In this document: piece by piece, positions 35,462 to 43,817 of the stretch | Numbering within the stretch: the stretch's first letter is position 1 | Layout: every line of letters begins with the position of its first letter | Assembly (NCBI RefSeq): GCF_023111095.1 | Contig: NZ_JALGYW010000021.1 | Span: forward strand, 1-64,000 | Length of the DNA stretch: 64,000 nucleotides | Direction: 5' to 3' | From: Maribellus sp. YY47 | GTDB taxonomy: Bacteria > Bacteroidota > Bacteroidia > Bacteroidales > Prolixibacteraceae | Program-made: the position numbers and the translations under genes | The notes under the pieces: generated by a model | The model's input: only the letters and a program-made list of their open reading frames with translations | What the model was told of the DNA's origin: nothing | Databases searched by the model: none

Positions 35462-36589
35462 ATGAAGCAATTATATTTTTTCATTGCCCTTCTTCTTTTT
35501 TGCGGAAGCACTTTTGCACAAAAAACATGGCAACACATTCCGGCCGGCAATCCCGCATTTACGTTTTCAGGGCGCTTCGATTTTTCAAATCCCGAAGCTG
35601 TGCGTTACGATTGGTCGGGCTCGGCCATCCGCTTTCAGTTTACCGGCAAAAATCTTCAGTTGCTGTTACATGGAGGCGACCGTAATTATTTCAATGTATT
35701 TATCGACGGGCAGCTGCACGAAGTTCTGCATGCCCCCAAAGACAGTACTTACACGATTAAAGAGCTGAAAAGCAAAGGCCCGCATAAACTGATTCTGCAA
35801 AAACGTACCGAGGGTGAAATGGGAACCACTTTTTTCAAGGGGATCAAAATTGAAGAACAAGCCTCGATAATGCCTTATCCGGTGGAAGAAACACGAAAAA
35901 TAGAATTCATCGGAAATTCGATAACCTGTGGTTATGGCACTGAAGGAGCCTCGCCCACCGAGCGTTTTTCACCTGAAACCGAAAATGTGAACAAGTCGTA
36001 CGCATTTATTTCGTCTCGGGCGCTGAATGCCGAATGCCGGGTGGTTGCGCATTCGGGCTTGGGCGTAGTACGCAATTATGGCGACAAAGAAAAAGTTTCG
36101 CGCCAACGGGCTGCTTTGCCACAGCGCTTCAATCAAACACTCGATATGGATTCAACTGTGCTGTGGAATTTTTCCACCTGGACACCCGATGCAGTGGTCA
36201 TTAACCTGGGAACCAACGACTACTCAACACAGCCCCACCCCGACAAAGTGGTATTTCAGCGCCGCTACGAACAATTTATTCGCGAGATCCGTGGTGTTTA
36301 CGGCAATGTGCCGATTTTCTGTGTGAGTGGACCGATGCTGAATGAACCCGCCTATTCGATAGTAAAGGAAATGGTGGAAACAAACCGCACACTTTATAAC
36401 GACATGAATCTTTATTTTGTTGGCATTCCCGATTATTTGCTGAACAGAACCAGCGATTTGGGCTCCGACTGGCACCCTTCGTACAAAGGACAATGCAAAA
36501 TGGCAGGGCACCTGGTTCCGGTAATTGGCACCGTACTCGACTGGAACTACTCGCTGCAGGAAATTGAAGAGGTGAGCAACCGGAAGTAG
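35462..36589 (+). CDS. CE2-like SGNH carbohydrate esterase
   Basis: The 375-residue protein has a signal peptide (near residue 19, STFAQ). An N-terminal jelly-roll domain (about 25-140, FSGRFDFSNPEAVRYDWSGS) precedes an SGNH domain with EFIGNSITCGYGTE (catalytic Ser), LGTNDYS and SDWHPS (catalytic His). This two-domain layout matches carbohydrate esterase family 2 deacetylases acting on acetylated xylan or mannan-type sugars. Confidence 0.8.
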   Translation: MKQLYFFIALLLFCGSTFAQKTWQHIPAGNPAFTFSGRFDFSNPEAVRYDWSGSAIRFQFTGKNLQLLLHGGDRNYFNVFIDGQLHEVLHAPKDSTYTIKELKSKGPHKLILQKRTEGEMGTTFFKGIKIEEQASIMPYPVEETRKIEFIGNSITCGYGTEGASPTERFSPETENVNKSYAFISSRALNAECRVVAHSGLGVVRNYGDKEKVSRQRAALPQRFNQTLDMDSTVLWNFSTWTPDAVVINLGTNDYSTQPHPDKVVFQRRYEQFIREIRGVYGNVPIFCVSGPMLNEPAYSIVKEMVETNRTLYNDMNLYFVGIPDYLLNRTSDLGSDWHPSYKGQCKMAGHLVPVIGTVLDWNYSLQEIEEVSNRK

Positions 36590-36710
36590 TTTATTTCATC
36601 ATTGATACAAAACCGCCGCATGGATCAATAATTCCGCAATAAATCAATAATTTTAGAACCATTATTAACCTAAAACCGGCTACTTGTCAGCCTTAAAAAT
36701 TATTCCCGTT

Positions 36711-37514
36711 ATGATGAGACAGATAAAATCGCTAGTCCTGCTTATCTTTTTCAGCGCTTTTGCATTTTCCGTAAAACCTTCTCTGGCGCTGACAATAAAC
36801 AACAAAAGTGTATCGGATACTTTAAAAGTTTTAACCATCGGCAATAGCTTTGCCGACAATGCCTGTCACTTTCTGAGTGAAATCACCCAATCGGTGGAAG
36901 GATGCAACATACTGATTCAAAAAGCAAACCTGGGAGGATGCTCGCTTGACAGACACGCCGGACTGATTGAAAAAAGCGAACAAGACCCATCAACCAAACC
37001 TTACAATGGAAAGTCGCTGAAAGAATTACTGCAAAGCAACAACTGGGACGTGGTTACGATCCAACAGGTTAGCGGAAATAGTTTCAGGAAAGAAACCTAT
37101 CAACCATACGCTGACAAGATTGTGGACTATGTAAAAAAATATGCTCCGCATTCCCGGGTTTACATTCACCAAACATGGCCCTACGCACCGGATTGCAAAC
37201 GGCTGGAGGAATACGATATTTCTTTTAAGGAAATGTATAAAAAGTTGAATAAAAACTACAAAACACTTGCAAAAAGGTACGATGCAACGAGACTGGAGTC
37301 TGGAGATGCTTTTTATCTGGCGCATAAAAAGAACGGAGATGTTGATCTTTGGAGCCCAAGCGACCGATACCATGCCAGCCCAAACGGCTGTTACCTGGCC
37401 GGTTGTGTTTGGTTTAGCCAATTGTTTGGCGTCAGTCCCGAGAAAATAACTTTTGTACCCAAAGATATGCCGGCTGAAACCGCTCAGTTCCTGAGAAAGA
37501 TAGCCTCGAAGTAA
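36711..37514 (+). CDS. DUF4886 (SGNH-related) secreted protein
   Basis: ATG 36711 (MMRQIKSLVLLIFF) starts a signal peptide cut near SLALT; an upstream TTG in the same frame is less likely. The 267-residue protein has VLTIGNSFADNA (Ser of an SGNH-like block I), TIQQVSGNSF and YHASPNGCYLAGCVWF (block V His). These match DUF4886, a predicted esterase family. It is the last gene of the co-oriented locus and ends before a bidirectional terminator. Confidence 0.78.
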   Translation: MMRQIKSLVLLIFFSAFAFSVKPSLALTINNKSVSDTLKVLTIGNSFADNACHFLSEITQSVEGCNILIQKANLGGCSLDRHAGLIEKSEQDPSTKPYNGKSLKELLQSNNWDVVTIQQVSGNSFRKETYQPYADKIVDYVKKYAPHSRVYIHQTWPYAPDCKRLEEYDISFKEMYKKLNKNYKTLAKRYDATRLESGDAFYLAHKKNGDVDLWSPSDRYHASPNGCYLAGCVWFSQLFGVSPEKITFVPKDMPAETAQFLRKIASK

Positions 37515-37532
37515 TTCAATAATCCAACATAA

Positions 37533-37570
37533 AAAAGTCCCGGTTTGTCAGTTGACGGACCGGGACTTTT
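37533..37570. terminator. Bidirectional intrinsic terminator
   Basis: AAAAGTCCCGGT (37533-37544) and ACCGGGACTTTT (37559-37570) form a 12-bp stem with A- and T-runs on both sides. It lies between the converging DUF4886 and DUF1015 genes and would end both transcripts. Confidence 0.85.
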
Positions 37571-37589
37571 TCTTTATATCAGAACTTAA

Positions 37590-38840
37590 TTAATCCAATT
37601 TATGAATCACCAAACCTGATCTTAGTTTTGGCTCGAACCAGGTAGTTTTGGGCGGCATAATGTTTCCGCTGTCGGCAATATTGATCAACTGCTGCATTGA
37701 AACCGGATACAAAGCAAAAGCGGCTTTCATTTCACCTGAATCAACCCGGCGTTTCAATTCGCCCAGTCCACGAATTCCGCCTACAAAATCGATACGTTTT
37801 GAAGTACGCAGGTCCTTTATATCCAGGATCGGACTGAGCACCTGATTCGAAAGAATGGTAACGTCGAGAATACCGATCGGATCCGTATCATCATACGTAC
37901 CTTCTTTGGCGGTGAGTTTGTACCAGTTTCCTGAAAGATACAGGCTGAACTCGTGCAAACCTGCGGGTTTATAAATCTCAGGCCCCATGTTCTCCACATT
38001 AAAACCTTCGGAAAGTGCTGCCAGAAAATCGATATCGGATAAACCATTCAGGTCGGTAACCAAGCGGTTGTAATCAATAATCTGCAACTGATTGTCGGGG
38101 AAATGAACCGCCATAAAAAAGTTGTATTCCTCGTCGCCGCTGTGATTTGGATTCTGATCCGTTTTTTCCATTCCGATACGAGCTGCTGCCGCTGTGCGGT
38201 GGTGTCCGTCGGCAACATAAGTAAACGGCACTTTTTCTGCAAAAAGCTGCTCCAGTTTTTGATTTATTTCAGCGTCGTCAATGGTCCAAAAATGATGTCC
38301 GAAACCGTCTTCAGCAGTAAAATCGTATACCGGTTTTTGTTCAGCTACAATCTTTTCCACGATCGCGTCGATCTCGGGAACGGCTTTATAGGCAAAGAAA
38401 ACCGGTTCGATGTTGGCATTCAGGTAACGGGTCAGCACCATGCGGTCTTCTTCCTTTTCAGGACGGGTCAGCTCATGCTTTTTAATGATTCCGTTTTCGT
38501 AATCGGCACAGGCAGCGCCTCCCACAATACCGTATTGCGTTACGCCGTTCATGGTTTGTGCATAAATGTAGTATTTAGCCTCTTCATCCTGAACCAGCCA
38601 GCTTTTCTCCTGAAACGCATTGTAGTTGTCGACCGCTTTGTTGTAAACGGTGTCGGAGTGAATATCGTCCACGCCCGGACATTCGATTTCGGCCTTGGTG
38701 ATGCGCAACAGCGACTTTTCTTTACCTTCTGCCATTTGTGCAGCTTCTTCCGAATTCATTACATCGTAAGGAAGACAAGCCAATTCTTCAACAATACTTT
38801 GAGGGGGACGAAGCCCTTTAAATGGTTTAATAATTGCCAT
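37590..38840 (-). CDS. DUF1015 family protein
   Basis: The 416-residue cytoplasmic protein shows the DUF1015 start IKPFKGLRPPQSIVEELACLPYDV and the conserved FTYVADGHHRTAAAAR near the middle. The family is often encoded beside serC and serA in Bacteroidota, as here, so a link to serine or phosphoserine metabolism is plausible. Some relatives are described as SerK-type kinases, but no catalytic assignment is made. It is 125 bp downstream of the dehydrogenase gene on the same strand. Confidence 0.85.
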   Translation of the reverse strand: MAIIKPFKGLRPPQSIVEELACLPYDVMNSEEAAQMAEGKEKSLLRITKAEIECPGVDDIHSDTVYNKAVDNYNAFQEKSWLVQDEEAKYYIYAQTMNGVTQYGIVGGAACADYENGIIKKHELTRPEKEEDRMVLTRYLNANIEPVFFAYKAVPEIDAIVEKIVAEQKPVYDFTAEDGFGHHFWTIDDAEINQKLEQLFAEKVPFTYVADGHHRTAAAARIGMEKTDQNPNHSGDEEYNFFMAVHFPDNQLQIIDYNRLVTDLNGLSDIDFLAALSEGFNVENMGPEIYKPAGLHEFSLYLSGNWYKLTAKEGTYDDTDPIGILDVTILSNQVLSPILDIKDLRTSKRIDFVGGIRGLGELKRRVDSGEMKAAFALYPVSMQQLINIADSGNIMPPKTTWFEPKLRSGLVIHKLD

Positions 38841-38965
38841 GATAATTTATGTTTCTTCAGTAAGACGGGCAAAAATAATCTATTTACAAACAGAAATCAT
38901 TGTTATACTGATTATTTGAAAGTATTTAACGCAAGAATGAATTTCCTGCACACCCGGCTCCGGTT

Positions 38966-39886
38966 TTATTTATTCACCTGATATGTTTTATCTCCTTTTT
39001 CAAAAAACGCGACAATCTGCTCGGCAGCGGCAACTCCGGCATTCAGATTAGCTTCGGCAGTTTGGGCTCCCGCTTTCTTAGGAGTAAAGAAATAACGCCC
39101 CTTGAATTTTTCTTCAAATGTTACAGCACAATCAGGAGTTATATCCGACATGTATTTAATACCCGGCTTCTCTTCCATAATTTTTACCAGGTCGTCCTCA
39201 TTCACCACCTCTTTTCGGGCTGTATTCACAATAACACTTCCGTCTTTTAAGTGCTGCATTACCTCGTAACTCACCGATTTAAGATGTTCGCCTCGCGCAG
39301 GGACATGAATGGATACCACATCGCTCTTCTCGTAGAGTTCTTCCAGCGAATGGGTAACTTTTAAACCAATGGCGGCAGCAGCAGTTTTACTGTACCGCGT
39401 ATAAACAATCACTTCCATACCCAAAGCCCGGGCGATGCGAAATACGTTACGCGCCACAAAACCAAAACCGTGCAAGCCCAATGTGCGGCCTCTCATTTCT
39501 CCGCCGGGTTTCCCGGAGAACATCTCGCGGAGTCCCAGGATCGCCAAACCAATCGCAAGTTCGGCTACTGCATTAGCATTTTGCCCGGGCGTATTCATCA
39601 CCACCTGGTTGTTTTCGGTAGCGGCCTGCAAATCCACATTGTCGTATCCGGCGCCTGCACGGACTACAATTTTCAGGTTTTTACCTGCTTCAAGCACTTC
39701 CCTGTCGAAAACATCGCTGCGAATAATGGCAGCATCGACGTCAGAAACGGCTTCCAGCAAATCCTGCTTGTCCGTATATTTCTCCAGTAATTTTACTCCG
39801 TAACCGGCTGTTTTCAGAATATCAGTGATCTGCTGCACTGCAACCGGCGCAAATGGTTTGGTAGTAGCAATTAATACTTTAGTCAT
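38966..39886 (-). CDS. serA: D-3-phosphoglycerate dehydrogenase, short form
   Basis: The 306-residue protein oxidises 3-phosphoglycerate to 3-phosphohydroxypyruvate, the first step of serine synthesis. The D-2-hydroxyacid dehydrogenase fold is shown by VVRAGAGYDNVD, the NAD motif GLHGFGFVARNVFRIA and VNTARKEVV with the active Arg. The usual catalytic His near the end is a Lys (FFTPKKAG), the known Lys-type variant of this enzyme. There is no ACT regulatory domain, so serine feedback through that domain is not expected. serC lies directly upstream. Confidence 0.88.
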   Translation of the reverse strand: MTKVLIATTKPFAPVAVQQITDILKTAGYGVKLLEKYTDKQDLLEAVSDVDAAIIRSDVFDREVLEAGKNLKIVVRAGAGYDNVDLQAATENNQVVMNTPGQNANAVAELAIGLAILGLREMFSGKPGGEMRGRTLGLHGFGFVARNVFRIARALGMEVIVYTRYSKTAAAAIGLKVTHSLEELYEKSDVVSIHVPARGEHLKSVSYEVMQHLKDGSVIVNTARKEVVNEDDLVKIMEEKPGIKYMSDITPDCAVTFEEKFKGRYFFTPKKAGAQTAEANLNAGVAAAEQIVAFFEKGDKTYQVNK

Positions 39887-39975
39887 AACTCATAAAATTT
39901 AGGTTCGCGACAGCAACTTGAAAGCTGTCTGTAAAAGAAATGCAGGATGTTGATCCTGCATTCCCTTTTATTTTA

Positions 39976-41040
39976 TCAATGCATTTTTTCAAATTCCTGC
40001 ATCGTGTCAACCAGTGCCTGAACACTGTCGACCGGCATCGCATTGTAAATCGACGCCCTGAAACCGCCCACCGAACGGTGCCCTTTCAGTCCGATCATTC
40101 CACGGGAAACTGCAAAATCGTTGAATTCTTTTTCCAGTTCAACAAACTCAGGAGTCATTACAAAAGTTACATTCATCAGCGAACGGTCTTCCTTGACAGC
40201 GGTTGCCTGGAACAATTTATTACGGTCGATTTCATCGTAAAGTAAAGCAGCTTTTTCGATGTTTACTTTCTCGATGGCTTCAACACCGCCCTGCTCTTTT
40301 AACCAGCGCAACGTCTGCAAACAGGCGAACACAGGCAAAGTAGAAGGAGTATTAAACATCGATTCGTTTTGAATATGGATACGGTAATCCAACATGGTTG
40401 GAATCGGGCGGTCTACTTTACCCAGCGCTTCATCTTTTACAATCACCAGCGTAGCGCCTGATGGTCCAAGGTTTTTCTGGGCTCCGGCATAAATAAGATC
40501 GTGTTTGGCCACATCAACCGGGCGAGAGAAAATATCTGACGACATATCAGCGATCAACGGTATATTTACTTCCGGAGCATCTACTTTTGTTCCGAAAATA
40601 GTGTTGTTGCTGGTGTAGTGCAGGTAACTTGCATCGGCCGGTGTATCAAACTGTTTTGGAACATAATTGAAATTGGCATCACCTGAAGAAGCAACTTCTA
40701 CTACTTCACCAAAAAATTTGGCTTCTTTCATCGCCTTTTTCGACCACACACCGGTGTTCAGATAAGCAGCTTTTGCCCCCATCAGATTGTAAGGAGCCAT
40801 CAAAAACTGGAGACTGGCGCCGCCTTGTAAGAAAAGCACCGAGTAACCTTCCGGAACTTTTAACAGTTCTTTTACCAGCGCTACCGCTTCGTCCATTACG
40901 GCTACAAATTCCTTGCTGCGATGTGAAACCTCCATTACCGAAAGTCCTGTTCCGGCAAAGTTAACTACCGCTTCGGCAGTTTTTTCTTTTGTAAATTCCG
41001 GCAGAATAGAAGGTCCTGCATAAAAATTGTGCTTCTTCAT
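39976..41040 (-). CDS. serC: Phosphoserine aminotransferase
   Basis: ATG 41040 ([14 protein letters not shown]) is preferred over a TTG 12 bases upstream, giving 354 residues. Family features are NFYAGPS, the substrate loop EVSHRSKEF, and [10 protein letters not shown] before the PLP lysine in [14 protein letters not shown]. It converts 3-phosphohydroxypyruvate and glutamate to phosphoserine. serC, serA and DUF1015 form one minus-strand operon. Confidence 0.93.
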   Translation of the reverse strand: MKKHNFYAGPSILPEFTKEKTAEAVVNFAGTGLSVMEVSHRSKEFVAVMDEAVALVKELLKVPEGYSVLFLQGGASLQFLMAPYNLMGAKAAYLNTGVWSKKAMKEAKFFGEVVEVASSGDANFNYVPKQFDTPADASYLHYTSNNTIFGTKVDAPEVNIPLIADMSSDIFSRPVDVAKHDLIYAGAQKNLGPSGATLVIVKDEALGKVDRPIPTMLDYRIHIQNESMFNTPSTLPVFACLQTLRWLKEQGGVEAIEKVNIEKAALLYDEIDRNKLFQATAVKEDRSLMNVTFVMTPEFVELEKEFNDFAVSRGMIGLKGHRSVGGFRASIYNAMPVDSVQALVDTMQEFEKMH

Positions 41041-41052
41041 AAATACAATCAA

Positions 41053-41512
41053 TTAAGGTGAATAATTCATTTCCTCACTGTTAAAACACCCATTCTCCAA
41101 AGTTCATGAATCACAGAAATTTTTCAGATGAGAAAAATCAAGTTTCTTTTTATTTTTATGAGTTTTAAAACATTGATATACAACACAGATAAGGCTGACG
41201 AATGTCATTTTCGCTGTCGTTATCCATTTAACTTTTTCGCTTTCAGCCATTTATTTATACAAAAATATCGGATTCTGATCAAGAAAGCAGAAATGCCCGC
41301 CGATAAATATTTTTTTTCATTTAATTTAAAAAGAATTTAAAGTGCGGAGATCTCCCACTCCAATAGATTAAACATAATTTACCAATTTCTGTAAAATCTG
41401 CTGCTGACCTTTCTTGCCTCCTCAAGCAATCATCCGGATTGCAAAAACAATATACTTTAAACGATAATTGGGTTATCGGATTCTGGGGATTCTGCAATTC
41501 AATTGCAAGCAT
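41053..41512. other. Intergenic stretch upstream of serC
   Basis: AT-rich sequence that must contain the serC promoter. Short open frames on both strands show no family signs or credible start context. No riboswitch-like structure was recognised. Confidence 0.35.
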
Positions 41513-41659
41513 TTACTTTTCTTTCTCTTCAAAAACTTTCTTAAGATTAACAGCTTCATTTTTCATCGCTCTCTTTTCTTTCTTCTCAGCCCTCTTCTCT
41601 TTCGCACTCTTCTTGGGAGATTTTTTCACATTCTTCAATATTTCATGAAATTTAGACAT
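41513..41659 (-). CDS. 48-residue lysine-rich basic protein
   Basis: ATG at 41659-41657 to TAA at 41515-41513 encodes 48 residues: MSKFHEILKNVKKSPKKSAK, then a run alternating Lys, Arg, Glu and Ala, ending EEKEK. About 40 per cent of residues are Lys or Arg. The heavily charged, alanine-spaced pattern suggests a single helix and perhaps nucleic-acid or ribosome association. It has its own spacer on both sides. The family is not recognised, and low complexity means a chance frame cannot be fully excluded. Confidence 0.55.
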   Translation of the reverse strand: MSKFHEILKNVKKSPKKSAKEKRAEKKEKRAMKNEAVNLKKVFEEKEK

Positions 41660-41895
41660 GGCTTTTAATTTTAAAATGAACGACTTACACTCCTTATCTC
41701 TCCTGTAAAATTACGCCAAAAACCCCTACCCTTCAGTATCCCTGTTCAAGATTTTTTCAATTTGCGCTACGTAACAAAATACCCAATTCGTCTAAACTCA
41801 GGGTGCTACAAATCCATTCTTAACATGAAAACTGAATTCCACACCGCAAAAAAAATTCTCAACCGAAAAGAAAAGTAACTTCAAGTGGAAGGACA

Positions 41896-41923
41896 CAAAA
41901 AAAGCCGCTATAAAAAGCGGCTT
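41896..41923 (-). terminator. Intrinsic terminator of gcvT
   Basis: On the minus strand AAGCCGCT pairs with AGCGGCTT around TTTAT, followed by a run of seven T. It lies 26 bp after the gcvT stop codon. Confidence 0.85.
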
Positions 41924-41948
41924 ACTGTATTCGATTTGTTCTTATTGA

Positions 41949-43034
41949 TTAGATAAAAGGCAACTTGACAATTTCTGCCGGGATATTTTTATTCCGGATC
42001 TTTACAAAAACTTCGGTTCCAAATGCCGAATATTCTTTTGCAACGTAGCCCATTCCGATACCTTTATTGAGCACCGGCGACATTGTTCCTGAAGTTACTT
42101 CACCAATCACCTCTCCCTCGGCGTTTACCAGCTCGTAACCGTGACGCGGGATTCCGCGGTCGGTCAGTACGAAACCTCTTAAACGGCGTGAAACTCCTTC
42201 GGTCTTTTGCATGGTCAGCAAATCGCGGTCGATAAACTGGCGTCCGTTATTAAATTTAGTGATCCAACCCAAACCGGCTTCGATAGGCGAAGTTGTATCG
42301 TCAATATCATTCCCGTAGAGGCAGTACCCCATTTCTAGACGCAATGTATCGCGCGCTCCCAGTCCGATGGGTTTAATTCCGAATTCCTCACCGGCTTCAA
42401 AAATGGCGTTCCATACCTGCTCGGCCACTTCGTTTCTGAAGTAAAGCTCAAAACCACCTGCTCCGGTATATCCGGTTGCTGAAATAATTACATCTTCAAC
42501 ACCGGCAATTTTACCGGTAACAAAAGTGTAAAAACGAATATCCGACAAATTAATATCGGTGAGTTTCTGCAGCGTTGCCGTTGCTTTGGGTCCCTGAATG
42601 GCCAGTTGACTGATATTATCCGAAGCGTTTTCAATTTCAGCACCAATGTTTTTATTTTGCTGAACCACCCAATTCCAGTCTTTCTCAATATTTGCAGCAT
42701 TTACAACCAGCATGTATTTTTCAGGCTCGTAAAAATACACCAGCAAATCGTCGACAATACCACCTTTCCCATTGGGGAAGCAACTGTACTGTGCCTGTCC
42801 GGGTGTTAAAACGCGTGGATCGTTAGATGTTATGTAAGCAATCAGGTCGAGCGCCTTTGGGCCTTTTACCCAAAATTCACCCATATGCGAAACATCAAAT
42901 ACACCGACTGCTTCACGCACGGTCATGTGTTCGTCTTTAATACCACTGTACTCGATGGGCATTTCGTAACCGGCAAACTCTACCAATTTTGCACCAACGC
43001 TCTTGTGTATCTTATTAAATGCTGTTGTTTTCAT
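41949..43034 (-). CDS. gcvT: Glycine cleavage system T protein (aminomethyltransferase)
   Basis: The 361-residue protein transfers the methylene group from aminomethylated H protein to tetrahydrofolate. Recognised pieces are [48 protein letters not shown] and [19 protein letters not shown], with the C-terminal barrel [20 protein letters not shown]. The length is normal. Other gcv genes are not in the window. It is divergent from the Hpt gene with a 126-bp gap. Confidence 0.95.
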   Translation of the reverse strand: MKTTAFNKIHKSVGAKLVEFAGYEMPIEYSGIKDEHMTVREAVGVFDVSHMGEFWVKGPKALDLIAYITSNDPRVLTPGQAQYSCFPNGKGGIVDDLLVYFYEPEKYMLVVNAANIEKDWNWVVQQNKNIGAEIENASDNISQLAIQGPKATATLQKLTDINLSDIRFYTFVTGKIAGVEDVIISATGYTGAGGFELYFRNEVAEQVWNAIFEAGEEFGIKPIGLGARDTLRLEMGYCLYGNDIDDTTSPIEAGLGWITKFNNGRQFIDRDLLTMQKTEGVSRRLRGFVLTDRGIPRHGYELVNAEGEVIGEVTSGTMSPVLNKGIGMGYVAKEYSAFGTEVFVKIRNKNIPAEIVKLPFI

Positions 43035-43160
43035 TCTGTTTTTATTCGTATCGATATAAAGCGCAAAACTATGAATTCAAAGCATATACTACCATGAAAT
43101 TTATCATTCAATCTCTTCGAATTCTGTCAATATTTTGCAAATTTGCAGTAAATAAACACA

Positions 43161-43514
43161 ATGAACCAACATTTTCAACACATTAACACCAGCAGAATTG
43201 AAGAATTAGCTGCAGGAGATACCGAATTTTATATTGAAATCATCGATATTTTCCTGAATCAAATTCCTGATTTTATTGATAAAATGACAACTGCCCTTGA
43301 AGAAAAAAACTGGCAATTACTGGCACGTGAGGCACATACTGCAAAATCGTCGGCTTTGACCTTTGGCATGGAAGATACCGGCGTTCGTTTGAAACAGGTT
43401 CAGTTACTGGCCGAAGCAAATGAACTTGACACCCTTCCGGAGTTGGTTAAAAAAGCCATTTCCGACCTGGAGGCTGCTATTCCGGAACTTCACGAATTAA
43501 AAAACTCGCTATAA
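43161..43514 (+). CDS. Hpt-domain phosphotransfer protein
   Basis: The 117-residue protein is a single four-helix Hpt domain. The phospho-acceptor is His59 in REAHTAKSSALTFGM. It would relay phosphate between a hybrid kinase and a response regulator, but neither lies adjacent. The SemiSWEET gene begins 10 bp downstream. Confidence 0.82.
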   Translation: MNQHFQHINTSRIEELAAGDTEFYIEIIDIFLNQIPDFIDKMTTALEEKNWQLLAREAHTAKSSALTFGMEDTGVRLKQVQLLAEANELDTLPELVKKAISDLEAAIPELHELKNSL

Positions 43515-43524
43515 CTTTTCTTGC

Positions 43525-43812
43525 ATGATCAATGAAACCATTGGCTGGATCGGTAATATTTTGTTTGCCATCTGTGGATTTCCGCAGGTGGTAAAAACCT
43601 TCCGAAGTAAAAGTGTAAAAGACCTCAGCGCTATGTTTCTTTGGATGTGGTTTTTGGGTGAAATTCTGACCTTTATCTACATTGTTTTGGGAGATTGGGA
43701 AACAGGCATTGCCCATTTCCCACTCTATTTCAACTACATGGTAAACACTATCATGGCTGCGTACCTGATTTTTGCCAAATATTATTATCCCAAAAAATAT
43801 CCGGCAAACTGA
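43525..43812 (+). CDS. SemiSWEET-type PQ-loop membrane transporter
   Basis: The 95-residue protein has three hydrophobic segments. The PQ motif appears in AICGFPQVVKTFRSKSVKDLS, followed by MFLWMWFLGEILTFIYIVLG and YFNYMVNTIMAAYLIF. This matches bacterial SemiSWEETs, which form dimers that let sugars cross the inner membrane. The substrate is unknown. The N-terminal part of lipid-A-disaccharide-synthase-like LAB_N proteins is an alternative match. Confidence 0.72.
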   Translation: MINETIGWIGNILFAICGFPQVVKTFRSKSVKDLSAMFLWMWFLGEILTFIYIVLGDWETGIAHFPLYFNYMVNTIMAAYLIFAKYYYPKKYPAN

Positions 43813-43817
43813 CGCTT

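Noticed and set aside
38103-38981. 292-codon plus-strand open frame opposite the DUF1015 gene
   Set aside because: It overlaps DUF1015 and the spacer before it, is rich in Phe, Val and Asn as expected of antisense frames, and shows no motif.
43035-43160. Glycine riboswitch before gcvT
   Set aside because: The divergent gap is only 126 bp and no tandem aptamer-like structure is visible.
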